Assembly: GCA_017562135.1 (NCBI GenBank)
Contig: QEYB01000275.1
Location: 196,001-260,000 of the forward strand
Source of the DNA: Dipylidium caninum
Taxonomy: Eukaryota; Platyhelminthes; Cestoda; Cyclophyllidea; Dipylidiidae
DNA: 64,000 nt
Reading direction: 5' to 3'
The translations under genes were made by a program, and so were the position numbers. Within the stretch, counting starts at the first letter, position 1, and each line of letters starts with the position of its first letter. The notes beneath the pieces are model-generated. The model made no database searches. It saw nothing but the letters and a program-made list of their open reading frames with translations, and was not told the DNA's origin. This document shows, piece after piece, positions 23,440-36,224 of the stretch.

Positions 23440-26105
23440 AAAACAGGAAAGAGAGCGCACCTTTTGCAAAGATCCCCTTCCGCCTCCTCCACCAAACCGA
23501 CCTTCACCACACATGAATCCATCCCCCTGGCCACTGGAGGAGAGAGTTCGACAAAGGGCGTCGAATGGTCGAACATTTGGCGTTTCGGTGTGACTTCCTA
23601 AGCAGAGCTGCCCGCCAGCCCGCCTACCCGCCCGCCCGCCTGTCTGTCTGTCTGCTTGTCTGTCTCTCTGTCCAAACTGTCCGCACTGTCCGCAATGCCA
23701 ACTGCTTTGCCACAGCTGAGTTGTCGCGTTCGGTGGACCTGTCGAACCTCAGGAATGGCATGCTGCACTGGCTGCAAGCCTCCGCCAAAGTTCCAGCAGC
23801 CGCAGGAGAGCGATGAAGGGGGCAGAGCAGCTGATCGCACGGTGGCAGCATCCGTCCAAGTGGCGTCCAGGATGAAGGCTGACTGTCTTGTCCTCCACCA
23901 CGTCTCAACACTACACCGAATGCGCATCGCTCTCCGCCACTGCTGGGGAGGCCGCCTCATTCGCCGAAGAAGTGGTGCATACGCGCACACACACACACAC
24001 GCGCACACACACACACAAACGTGTGGCGGCGTTGGTCAGTTCGACCAGATGATGCTGGTCTTCCTCGCAGCCTGAGTGGAAGTGGAGAGGTGAGAAGGAG
24101 CAAGTGAGGAGAGCACGAGGGGCACTATGAGGTCATTTCCGGTGGTTGGCAGACCGTGGCCAGCCAATGACATCTTCGCAGGTGAATTTGCAAGGTGGTG
24201 ACAAGCGTGGCCGACTTTGGCATAAGGCACCGCCACACCGTTGGCGTGGCTGGTAGCGGAGGTTAGGGGCAAAGAGTGGGGAAGAGGAGGAGGAGGAGGA
24301 GGAGGAGGAGGAGGAGAAGGAGGAGGCGAGAGAGTGGAGGCGGAAGCCTGGAGACAAGGGAGTCGAGGCTATCGAGGATGGCGTGGGTGCCGTGGGTGCC
24401 GTGGGTGGAATGGGAGAAAAGGAGGCGGACGACAGACAACTCTCTCGCACTGAATTCATTCTCCTCCGCCATTTGTTGTCAGGGCGGGTAGCCATCTTGG
24501 CCATCCCTTCAATATTCGTCGATGTCCACGGAAATGGGGAAGAAGAAGGAGAAGGAGAAGCAGAAGCAGAAGCAAAAGCGGAGACGGAGATAGAGACGGG
24601 AACAGCAGCTTAGACTGACTGCGACTGGACGGCCAGCGAGCAAAGTGGGATGGAGTGGAGTGGAGTGGAGTGGAGTGAGAAGGCCATGGTGGACCAGTTA
24701 ATTTGGGCGTTTGAGGTGTCAAAAGCCTTCATTTCTCTCCCCAACTGCCCTTGACCATGTTTCGCTGCTGTCCATGCAACATCACGCCATCGGCTACCGT
24801 CCTCACACACATTCACGTAAAACGACGACAGGTGTCAACGCGCCCTCTACATCCGCCACACGCTCCTAACCACCAACTCACCCACGCACCCACGCAGTCA
24901 TGCAGCCACGCAGCCACGCAGCCACTCACCCAACCACCCGTCCGCTCTCACGCTCACCTGCCCTCCCACCCGTCTGATGTGCTTATAACATCGCAGACTC
25001 GTCTGTCAAACCAGCAGTCCCCTTCCCCTCCCCGTCCCCGTCCCCTCCCCGTCCCCGTCCCCGTCCTCATTCCCATGCCCGAACCACCCCTGTCCTCCGC
25101 CTCCTATCCTCGTGGCCTCCCACTGACCACGACACACTTTGGCCGACAGTCTCACACCGGCACACCACGGTCGACCGCCTTCACTCACAACCAACCATGA
25201 AGCTGGCAGACACCCCACACTCCCACAGCATAGCTCTTCCACCTCGACCACTGAAGTGTCAACCGGTAGTCAATCAATCAGTCAATGTGCACTCTTTCTC
25301 CCTCTCCCTTCTCTCTCTCCCTCTCTCTCGCTGCACGCGGCGACCCTGACCAGTTGGGAGAATTCATGCGTTAACGAAGTGCAACGACAGTTGCACAAGC
25401 ACGAGCAGACGTCCACGTACATCTGTTCGGTGGCCTCGAAAACTTCACTTCACCAAGGGCCAGTTTGTGGAGGGGATTTCGACATTGTGCCACGACTTGT
25501 AAGCGCAGGTGGGAGACTTCGACCGACACCATTTGGCCATAAACACGACGAGGTGGCGGTCAACGAGATTGGCCACTGAGGCAGGCGGGCGGGCGGGTTG
25601 GAGCACAGCACAGATCGTCAACGTCGTCTGCCACACTAAGGCCAGCACCACCGGTCTACGAGTCCTCACAGACTCATCTTTGCCACTTCCTGAAGGAACA
25701 CTCGTCCCCTACTCTGACTCCTCCCTCCCTCCCTCCCCTCCCCTCCCCTCCCCTCCCCTCCCCTTCCCACCTTCCATCATTCTTCTATCCTTCCCTCCTC
25801 CCCCCTCTTCTCCCCACCTCTTCTCTTTCAACTGCCGCCGCCCCATCACATCGTCCCCTCGCCATCGGGTCGCCTCACCACCTCATCCTCCACCATCCTT
25901 ACGATGGCCAGCATAGGTTTGCCCGTTGAAAGGGTTTAGGCAACCACATGGTTCCACGTGAAGTCCGCGTTTCCTGCAGTTGACGCATGCTCATCGAGAC
26001 GGCAGACCTACCGGACGTGGTAGACTTGTCAAAAATATCGTCGATTTGGCCTGTCTGCCACACAAAGCGTCTTTCTGGTGAATTTGCAATCCGCGATTGT
26101 CGTCG
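23440..26105 (+). repeat. Dispersed repeat, copy A (inverted relative to copy B at 36.2-38.3 kb)
   Basis: By eye, long blocks of this segment match the reverse complement of 36225-38280. Examples are 23490-23600 with 38090-38195, 24900-25260 with 37060-37390, 25560-25660 with 36650-36760, and 25905-26090 with 36225-36410. Copy A carries (CA)n at about 23986-24017, (GGA)n near 24285-24325 and C-rich tracts at 25018-25075 and 25720-25770. It is longer than copy B because of roughly 570 extra bases at 24330-24910. I see no protein-coding content, terminal repeat or target-site duplication. It is probably a non-autonomous mobile element or an old segmental duplication. Confidence 0.8.
24651..24677 (+). 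repeat. TGGAG pentanucleotide microsatellite
   Basis: About five tandem copies of GGAGT lie inside the part of copy A that copy B lacks. Confidence 0.7.
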
Positions 26106-28203
26106 CACTTGCCTAAACTTCTGTTTGGTCTGTGTGTGTGTGCATTGCCTTTGTAGATAGAGAATTTTTTAGTTGCTTAATTAATATGTCTGCTCTCATT
26201 TATTCTTCCAGACAACAGCGAGCCGCACCCAAAGGCTCTACTAGTGACGGGACAGAGGGACACCGTCCGCCGCAATCACTCCACCGTTGCCGTGACCGAG
26301 GCCGACCTCGATCTTTTCACCAAAAAGGAGGTCTGTTGCTCCTCCTCAGTTTGGCCCTTTTCCGCTCCTTCTCTCATCCTCTCTCGCCACCACACACGCC
26401 CAGCTGTCTCGTCTTGGGGAGGACATTTTATCCTCGACAACTCTTTCGCCCCTCACCCCTGCTTACTCCCAGGGGTGTCTGTGAGTAGGAGGCAGTGAAG
26501 AATTCGTAGGCTGTCTGTTCGAAGGCGGGTTCGACGAGATGAATCGGGTGTGTCTCACCTTCTAACATCAGGATCTGTTAAGCTCAGTATATTACATCAT
26601 CCGACTTTGGAAATGGGCGACCGATCCGGGCATTTGTGACCGTGTCCGCTAAACCGCCTGGTGTGCGATGGAAGGCGCCAAGGTCGCTGCCTTTCAGTCC
26701 ATCTTTGCCGGGTGCTCACTATGGACGAGGTCCCAGCGGGCCACTTGCAAGTGATCTCCTTTCCCCACTCTCCCAAATCCATGGCCTGATGGGAGGCCTT
26801 TCCTTTCCCATTGTGGGGCGATGAAAAATTTGAAAGACACCCCAATTGGAAAAGTGGTCACCCATCATCCTCCTGCCACCGTCGACAGACAGCAACTGAC
26901 TCCCACTCCCGACTCACTCTTCCCGTGGAAACATGACTCGAGCAGGGAGCGAATATTCCCCTCTTCCGATGGTTCAACCTACTCACCTCTGTTGTGCGCA
27001 CGATGTCAACTATTGTAGCTTAGGGCAACCTCAGATTCAGTTTGGTGACGTTGTTGTGCGCGACAACACAACACGACTTGCTTTGAGTGGATGTGGGGAT
27101 GGATTATGTCAGCCTTTCTTCTCCACTCTGTCGATCTTCCTGTCGAGTGGCTTTGGCCACGTACGGTTGTTTCCATCCAGTGCACTTCGGTTAAGGACTG
27201 CTCGGTCCCAGACCATTTGGTAATGACCGACGATGTGTGAGTAGACTGTCATTGTCGAAACGGATACCCGGAAGGTTACATAATCATGCGTCTGCCCCAG
27301 CCTCCTTGCAACGAGGGTACTTTTCTTTCAGTCCAAATTTCTTGGTCGTCTTCTCATGGGCCGAGTACGTCCCAGCCGATCCATGGACGTCTCCCCGACT
27401 GAGACGACTACGACGACGACGAACACCACCGCTGTGGCTGGGGAACAACGTCTCCCTATGCGAAGTCTGACCCTGCGGGTGACCAAGGTCTCTCCCAGCG
27501 ACATCGGCCGACAATTTCGTCAAATTTTTCGCAGATTCGCCTCTTCATGTCCACTTCCCTTCTCTTCGCCGTGGCCATGAACGTATTCTTTACCTCAGTC
27601 AAGTGGTTCTACCGTCTGTCAAGGAATCTCAGAACAGCGAATGAGACTCCTGACTTGACTCACGTGAGTTTCTGCGTCGGTAAAGCCGAGGCTGGTGAGG
27701 AATCAGTCAAGACACTCCCTCTCCCTTCTTCTTACCCTCTCCAACATCATCAACTCATTAGACAGGGTGTTTCCACCAGATTTACACGTGTGGTGCTTGC
27801 GTCACAAATGTGTGACGTGTGTCCCTCCTCCGTAGAGTGACGTGTATTGTTTTCACCGTGATATCTTACTTGTGTCTACACAACGTCGTAGCCATGTAGA
27901 GGCAGTCGACACGGTGGAGCAGTTAAACAGCTGCTGGAATCTTTGTCCAGCAGCGACTTTTGAGGCGTGTCTCATTTTTACATCAAAGGACACTCTGTCC
28001 TCTCGCGCCCGTCGTTTTTGCACCGGTCCACTTAATTAGAGGAAAACGAGCGCTCTCAATCCGCCACTGCTCGGGAGATGCGATCTTTTCGCCTTCTGAC
28101 GCGAGAAGAGGTGGATTAAGGGTAACGCGGTGGTGGGTGGAGGAGGGAAGATAACAGGGTAAACAGAAGCACACAAATGCACCCACGCACTCGTCACAAT
28201 TAG

Positions 28204-28206
<3 letters not shown>

Positions 28207-28234
<28 letters not shown>
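28207..28234 (+). repeat. (GA)n microsatellite
   Basis: An uninterrupted GA tract of about 14 units lies in the spacer upstream of the first recognised transporter exon. Confidence 0.85.
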
Positions 28235-28237
<3 letters not shown>

Positions 28238-29189
28238 CATCAGTTGAATGGCATACAAGAAGGGTTCATTTCACTCCTCTACTTACCTTTGTTAGGAAAC
28301 CTTCAGAATCGGTGCTGGAAGTGGTTATGGAGGAGGCTGAGTACCTGTGAAGGAGGACGGTAGTGTGAAGGCTGGAAGGGCGAGAAGGTGCTTGTCTGAG
28401 GCTGGAGGCGGTGTTGTGGATAGGTGGGAGGGCAAATGAGGCGACAAGAGTTGTTAAGCTCACTTTACCGCGGTGACATCACGTTCTGAGCTGAGGTGAC
28501 AAATCCACAGTCGACTGGTCGCCGCCACTCACCTCTCCGATTGGATGGAGAGTAGAAAGCCGAAATGAAACCGCACCCTTCTGCAAAACCAGTTTTGGTT
28601 TGTTCTGGAATACATTGAAGTAGCATTCAGGCTCAAGAAGGAGGAGGAGAGGCACATGGGCGATACCTTCAATTCAAATCTGTCTGAATGAGGTGGGAGA
28701 AGGGAAGGCAAGCAGTGAGCGGTCGGCTTTTGTGTTCCCGTGCAACAGTCTGAATGACAGCTCGGGTGGTCATTTTGCCCATATGACGATATGAAGACCG
28801 CCTTCGTGCAGGTACATGGTTGTCTTGAGCAGTGTTGAGAACTTGCGGGGACTGAGAACGTAAAACCGCCGTCACGTCCACCGAGGACCATCACTTGTTT
28901 CCGTCTCGTCGTGAAATCAAGATCGGGGGCGGGATGGAAGGAAACCATTCACTTTATTAGGACGTGAAATTCGGGATTTCAGACTTTACGAAGGGGAATA
29001 CAGTTCAAGTCGGTAATGGGCGCCTGTCTGGAGCCTTCCGCGGGTTCTCTTCTCAGAAAAGTCGTCGTGCGTGTCAACCCTTTTGAAATAAGAGTAGGGC
29101 TGGAATTGGGGGCCAGGGGAACAAGGTGACTGAGCATCCCCTTCTCTGCTCCTCACCGCCCCATTCCACCCTTCCGTCCCACCCTGCAG

Positions 29190-32100
29190 GTGGTCGACTC
29201 GCCCGCACTCCTCGTCTACCTCCTCGCCTCCACCTTCATCTTGCTAATCCCGATCGCGATCATCAGCGCCGTTTGCATCGAACACAAAGCGGAGAATTTG
29301 TCCGGACTCTTTACGTACGTTCCCCACCCTTTCCTCCACGTCTATTTAGTTTAAAGCAAACTACGAGGAGGAGTATGCGCTGGCATGTCTTTTTTCGGTC
29401 CTCCTGCCCTTGAGGAGGGGACAGCGCCCCCTAAGGTCAGGCGGTTTTAATTAATTTGGGAATCGGATGAAATTTCAGGGCTTCCAAACGCGCATTCGTC
29501 CAAATGGAATGAATGCGGGCCAAGTTAGTAACTCGAAACCGCAGAGACCATAAGTGGCGTATGTTTAAGATTCTGATTTATTCAAAATCACCCGTTGGAG
29601 GGAGCTAGAACTTTGTCAGGACTTCAGTCATTGACAAAGTCCGACTAGAAGTACCACGGGGGTCCCCTCGTCCTTACCTCGTCTCCCAAGGGAGTAGCTT
29701 TCTGGAATCCGCGGGATTCAAGTGCCTCGTCTCCCCGACTCGGCCGTTTCCCACTTCCTCCATCTCAGTTTTCTGCGCAGTCTGCAAGATTCAGACGACG
29801 AAATCAGACTAGCGGGTACCTCCAGGGGACGATTTCTTTCACTTTTCAATTGTGGTGTTCCATAAGGGCGGGGAGGCGGGTCGAAAGATGAAATATTCAA
29901 GAGCGCAACAAGGTCATATGCTCCTTGACGTGAGTCTGAGGCTCTAAACCCAACCCACTTCGTCCTCTTCCTTCACCCAGGGTCTACGTTCTCCAGGTGA
30001 CCGAGGGCAAGCCTACATGGACTGTTCTCATCCGTCGTGGGTTGGGGCTGAACTTTCTGTGGACAATTTACGTCTACTGCATTGTGCGCAGCCTCCGATA
30101 CGTCTCCGTCACGGACATGGCCGCTCTGGCGTGCATCCTCCCGCCCTACCACTACCTCTTCAGCTGGATCCTGATCCCTAAGAAGTTCGTCGCCTTCCGG
30201 GTGCGTCCCCGTCTGTATCGCTGGATTCACCAAATAATGGTCGACTGACGTGTTAGAATTTTTCCAGTCGACTTTATTATGGGAAGTAGAGACGGTCGCA
30301 TACTTGTTGCAGTCGCAGCGTCTCCTATCAACTAGCACTGCTACCACGCAACACAAAATCCGTAGCATCGTGCCGTGCCCCTTGACAAGTGTCAGAATGC
30401 CTGAGCAACGCACCTCCCGATGGAGCCGCTGAGGAATCTGCCCGCTTCACGTACTTGAGGCGCCCCTAGTGGTGCCCTAGGCAAAGGCCGTCAAAAAGAG
30501 ACGGGCGTGTGTGGGCCGAATACCAGGGGATGGGCCCAGAGCCTACGTGGAATTGCTTAAGTGAACACCACTTGTGGTGTTGTGGAGGCCAGCTCTTTTG
30601 GTCCGCCTTGCAGGAGAGAGGACGAGCCCCAACCTCTCCTTTCCGTCAGACGGGTTGATGCACTTCATTGCGAAGGTTAAGTTAAAAGATCAAGGTCGTT
30701 TCAGGGTCTATCTGAGCGATTGAGTCTTGGCTACTTCTTCTGAGAATGTATCTCGGGAGATTAGTCGGAGATGGGTAGGGCAACGACAGTGAGGCAGGAA
30801 GAACCTGCGGATAGCGTGACTTCAGGCGATTCGAATGCCACGTTTTCGAGAGACGAGTTTTCATGCCTCCAGAAAGGAAGCAGATTAACACAGTCAGTGG
30901 TAAGATTTGCATCTCATCTCCCTCAGACAGCGGGAACTAGGAATTCTGTACTGGAGACCTTCTCAATAGTGTAAGGACATTTGTCCTAAGCAATCTTGCA
31001 TTGTTTGTCCACATTTCCCAGATAATCGCTCTCATCTGCGCCTCATGTGGAATGATATTCCTGACCTATTTCGATCCCAACAATATCAGCTCCAAGGTCA
31101 TCGCTATCTGCGGAATCGTTCTGCAGGCCCTCTTTACGGTAAGTCCCCTCTTCTGCCTCCGCCCCGGGCAACTGCTCCAATTCACTCGTGGTGCTGGATG
31201 ATATCGTGGGGCGCCTGCCACACTTACCTCCTGTCGGTTAAAAATGTCCAAGACCGAACTTCCGATAAGTCGCCGTGATGCTTCATTCCACCTTCCTCAC
31301 CCTGTCTTTCAGACTGTCCGGCGAAATTTAATCGGAGATGTTACCATTACGCGAGTGATGGCATTCTATGGCTTCTTGGGTAAGTCTGCCACGCCGCCCC
31401 TAGGATTTGGAGAGGGTGTCTCTGTCTGGGCGACTCAAAGACGCGCCACTTTGTTTTTCCAGGTCTTACGCATGCGCTCTTCACCTGGCCTCTCTTTGTC
31501 ACCACGTCTGTGCTCACTTCGGTTGAGCCAATCGAGTGGGGCCACTTCCCTTGGCTGCCCTTCGTTGTTGTCGCAGTCTCTGCCGTTGGTAAGAAACCTC
31601 TTTGCATAACCATTGCCTTTGTTGACGAAGAAGCCTAACTGGGTGAATACTCGTGAAGTGTCTTCCAATCCCCCCCCTCACCGGTACACCCAAGGCGGTT
31701 CCGTAGGGGAGAAGCACAAGTGAAGGCCGAAATTACCTCAGACTGGAAGCTAAGCATTTCGAAGAGTCACCCGAGAGATACGGCAGAGAGGTCTAGTGCT
31801 CCACTGCTTACTTTGACAGAACGTTAAACCACCATGATAGCCGCCGTCTCTGCTACCTGCGACCCTCTGCCAATGAAAGAAGGCCAATTTCAAAGTACTA
31901 CCCGTTTTGAAGCGATTGATTAATGAACTTCCCCCTCATCTCCTCGCTTTTCCTCTCCCCTCAATCGTATCTAAGCCATTCGCCAAGAGAATTGGTTCCG
32001 TCGACTAAGTTGGATGCATTAAGGCTTTTCTGCCCCACCCCGGCTCGCCTCTCCTTCCCTCCCGCCTTGACAGCTGCCCTCAACTTGTGGTACGAGAGAA

Positions 32101-32335
32101 AATGGCCCTTTTTTGGGGACGCAGAACTCGAAAGCTTTCTTCTCTTCGAACGGCAGCCCAGCTCTGATGACTAGGTGGTAAACTTTACTGATGACAGCCA
32201 CTGCGCACTACTTATGAAGACGTAAGCGTCCGAATTATGTCACAGGAAGGCAATGTAGAAGCCTTACACACCCATGGCTTATCTACAAACCTGTTCGGCT
32301 CAAATAGATGTGTACAGTTGGGTGTGAAGTGGATC

Positions 32336-32381
<46 letters not shown>

Positions 32382-34683
32382 AGTCCGCGTTGCTCTCCTC
32401 CAGATCAACATCCCAGAAAACAGTCTCTTTCGACAACCAGACCTCAATCGGCGTTAGCCCGATAGTCCGGAACTGATTTCCGCTGAGTCGTGCCTCAACG
32501 AGCCTACTCCCTGCTTCTTCCAACAGAGGGGGTGGGATAACCTTCCATCCATATGCCCTGACGTGTCCAGATAGGGTCACCATGTCTCTCCCTACACTTT
32601 CCACTTCCAACTACCTCCATGTTCTTTCGTCCCTTCTCAATTATGCGAGCGATGTAGTTTCGGACTCCCGCTCTCTTCACTTTTGTGTCTAGTCTCACAC
32701 TAATGGTAACTACTAGCCCATTCAAGGAAACGTCCTACCCTCTCCTTGTAGGCAGCATCATCCTTTACGAGGTGTCCGTCCTCGTCAACGGCATGGCTCT
32801 TTTCCGCCTCCACGTCCTGGCAATATTTCCTGTCGCCTTGTGTAAGTCAAAAATCACCATACGTTGGCTTTCCAAGTGAGGAGCCTCAGCCAGTACTCAG
32901 TACGAGGCATGTTGAGCTCCGTCGCGACTGTGGGGAATGTGGTGGCTTGGGGTGGAGTCAGGTGGTCTGAGGCACTGAGAGAAGGCGAGTCTGTCACTGT
33001 TTGATGCTTCCAACGTCGTTAATGGGGGAGGAGGGTGGAAGCGGAATGGAGCCGATGAAAATGCTCGACTGCCCTCCCACATGCTGTTCTTCACTTCCAC
33101 TCCTCCTTTACCATTTCAAATTCGTTTCACCTAGTGGACCACTTGACGCTGCAGTACCAAGGAGTGGGGATATGGGAAATCCATTGGAGGCTTCTTCGTT
33201 TTCTTGATCACTGCCATCTCCTCCGTCCGAGCGACATCGACGAGGAGGAGGAAAGCTCTGTGGTAGCTATACAGGTTGACAAGTTGAGTTGACGGTTTGT
33301 CTCCTAACGGCGGGGGTTTATAAGTTAAACATCTGGATTTTTGGCGCCTAATCGGTGAACCCTTAAGGTTGCTTGAGTGAAAAGGAGAGAAGGGGGAAGA
33401 CCTGGTATGACTGTTGAAGACGGACTATGTACAAATGTGGGAGCAGATTATCCCAAATTCGCCGTCGCCATGGCCTGAACACCTCGAAACGACTCCGCCT
33501 GTTAGGTCCCCTTAAATGCTCAGTGGACGATCTTCTTCAGAACCTTCCTTTTCGGACATCGTGAGAATATTGCCTCGTCGCCTGGCCACTTCCAATTCTC
33601 CGATTGACTTGTCTTAAATAGAGTCAAATGTTCTAATCCCCCTACAGTCATACAGAGTAGAGCGAGTGTCTACCATGTTTCCCTTTTGCGACCACACAAA
33701 ACATCCTTTCACATCACACATTCGTTGAAATCAAAGGAACAAGGAAGAGCTAGTGAGAGTAAGGGTTTGTGATTTGAAAAATTCCAGATTTCTGTTTTTT
33801 TTTGTGTGTGCCTGTATCACCCTCTAGGCCAGGACATTTTCTGGAAACGCGATCTCTCATACTTCGACAAGGTGCGCATCGCCAGTTCCCCGTCCTCATT
33901 GTCGGGGGCGGACTGATCACAGCCCTGCCCACTCGCCTCTACGAGGTGAGTACCAGTGTGCGGTCAGGGGTGTCTGACGACATTGAATCTCTCCACGCCG
34001 ATTTGCTTAAATTGTCAAAATTCTGATGGTTGAGGTTCACTTGTATCAGACCGGGACTGTGTCTACTCGCCAAACTTCCTCTTACTTATCATCCTGGTCT
34101 CTTCCTCGGAAGAGAAGTAGGCCTGTCAGCAGTTTCAGATTAGCTTCGAAGACACGGACGTACAGGTGCGTTAAGGAAGGCTTGTCGATTGTCTCCCAGG
34201 GCTTGGGATGTTCTACTGATTCGGTGGGGATCCCCCAGACACGGCTAGCGCGCAGAGGTTTGTAGGCCAGCGTGGACCCAGTAACGTTCGTGAATAGTTA
34301 ATTTCCACCGGAGGCGGTGAAAAGATTGGGAGATTCCAATTGGCGATGAAATCCGCCCTTCTCCCTCTCCGTCCGTTTACTACCCTTTCGTTCTTAATTA
34401 GAAGACAGAGGACTGGATTCAACGCCGTCGAAGCCCACTGGGCATCTATATGTCCTCTTCTGCCAACGCCGCCACTAACACTACTTCAGCTGCGACAACA
34501 TCGACGGGGCCTGGAGGACTAAGCGGACCGTCGCAAACCCTCAAGGCCACGAACGCCTTAAACCCCAATCCCACAGCCTCCAATGTGACTGAATTCATCG
34601 GACGCCGACCGGCTTTGGCTCTCCCGATCACTCGACGAAGCCTGTTTCGAAGCAACAGTGTCTCTGTAAACCGCGTCCGATGA
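29190..34683 (+). CDS. SLC35F-type drug/metabolite-transporter-fold membrane protein (5' exons not found, one frame break)
   Basis: Predicted exons are 29190-29314, 29981-30200, 31022-31138, 31313-31379, 31463-31588, 32752-32841, 33828-33945 and 34402-34683, or about 381 codons. The translation gives a series of hydrophobic helices in the order seen in SLC35F3/F4/F5. Examples are FTVYV..LNFLWTIYVYCI, DMAALACILPPYHYLFSWIL, IIALICASCGMIFLTYFD, VMAFYGFLGLTHALFTWPLF, WLPFVVVAVSAVG and AIFPVALCQDIFWK. The cytosolic tail is Ser/Thr/Asn-rich and ends NSVSVNRVR. F3 is reported as a thiamine transporter; the substrate here cannot be inferred. Exon 33828-33945 is one base short for both flanking phases, and frame 0 hits TGA at 33914-33916. 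The N-terminal exon or exons must lie upstream. The gene sits between the two inverted repeat copies. Confidence 0.8.
32339..32379 (+). repeat. (GA)n microsatellite in a transporter intron
   Basis: About 20 GA units lie within the 1.16-kb intron between exons ending at 31588 and starting at 32752. Confidence 0.85.
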
Positions 34684-36220
34684 GTGTACTGACTCAGCCT
34701 CCCAGCCGACAGACGACAGCCTCCCCTTCGAATTGGGCATACGACTCGCCCAAGCGAGGGTCATGTTCTGTGGGGGGGGGGGGGGAAGCGGGGAGGCCAC
34801 TGTCAGCTACTTAATTTGGGTGGTCACACATTTCGCCTAGTGGATGGTGGGATCAGAAAGGGCCTCTCACCCAACTGATTAGAGTCACAGAGTGCTTCAG
34901 AGCACCGCGGTGGGGAGAACGTAGACCGGCCAGAAAGTGGGGACTACATGAACATGGAAATCCAAACTAGTCGCCGAGTTTAACACTTGTCACGGAGGGT
35001 TTTGATACTCCAAGTGCTTGCCAAATTAAACGGCAACTGTTTGGCCGGCCGCCAGGATGAGACGCCCATGGCGCTGCAGGCCGTAGTCGAGGCGGTCGCG
35101 CCCCATGAGATGCGTGGCCTACAAAGAGCCGTGAGACAATGGTGAGGGCGAGTCAGCGCTTCTCTCGCTTCCGGCCACCTTTCAAATAGCGGGCATTAGA
35201 GGGTAAATCGGAAGCGCCCCACCTGTGCCAATGACAATAACTGCATCGGGCGCGGTCTGTTGCCCAGTCCTCCGCCTTTTCTCCCCCCTTGCCCCCGTGA
35301 CCTTGGGAGGCTTGTCATTTGGGTGTGGAGAGGTAAAGGGGAGTGAGTTGAGATGAAGGCGAATAGCAATTATAATTCTTCTCCCTATGAGCTGGAGATA
35401 AGAGGAGCTAAACAAACTGAGTACCTTCGCATGACCGCGACTCGGGTAAGGGGCGGCCGGCCTGGCGGACGGGTGACCGGACGCGGGGCTGAGAAGTGAT
35501 GGTAATTGGCCTCCAAGCTACTTTTGTCATTGCCGCAGACCTGGTCTCGCGGGACTGTTAAGTGTGAGAGGTGAATTTTTCCGGCTTTTGGGCGTTTCTG
35601 TGCAATAAACTGTCTGTCCTGGCGGAGACTGGTCATTTGCATCTCCAGCCGGGGCGAAGGGAAACAGAACCCCATTCTTGTGAGCAGGCCATCCGAGTTG
35701 TGCATGATTACATTTTTCCTCCCCTTCTCCCATTTCACCTCCCAACATTGCAAAATTTTGTCCCATAGAAATGGGGGCGCCCATAGTCACGGGTAGCCGT
35801 GGCCCCTCAGTGGTCCTAAATCCCGGGATGGCACTGGTGCCGAGGGGGGGGGGCGATCTGTCACAGGGGCTGCAGTGGATCAGGGCCCCATTCCCGTTCT
35901 ACCCACGGTTGACTTCCCCATTTACTTGCTCGGCCGAGTCCGTCGGCGAGGTGTTAAGAGTGCAAAAACGGCGGTCTCAGAGCCGGTGAGCGTAATAAAA
36001 ACTCCTAGATGATCCGCACGGTGCAGGGATGTTGGATCGTCAGAATAAAAAGGAATAACGCAAAGGGCGGAAAAATGATGGCGCTTATATGGGATTTCAT
36101 TTGGCCATAACTGTTTGATGAGGCAAAGAAGGGAGGACAGAAGCCTCGTTTAAGCAAACAGACAATTCCTTCTCTTCAATAAAGACAAAAAACACATGTT
36201 GAGGTAATTGTGAAGGAAAG
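34684..36220. other. Intergenic stretch downstream of the transporter gene
   Basis: No gene is supported. A run of about 15 G is present at 34771-34784 and a shorter G run near 35846. Several short open frames overlap each other on both strands and look like chance. Confidence 0.45.
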
Positions 36221-36224
36221 CCCT

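Noticed and set aside
28529..28948. 139-codon minus-strand frame near the transporter 5' side
   Set aside because: Ser/Cys-rich with no domain; a second overlapping frame is also open, so a chance opening is more likely.
29610..29640. Nine-base inverted repeat ACTTTGTCA...TGACAAAGT with a 13-nt loop
   Set aside because: Several such hairpins are expected by chance in 64 kb, and no second copy was seen.
33155..33266. Alternative last transporter exon encoding a hydrophobic helix (GGFFVFLITAISS)
   Set aside because: It requires a poorer donor (GTGTAA) and makes a truncated protein. The exon at 33828 matches the family better and restores the correct phase at the junction codon.
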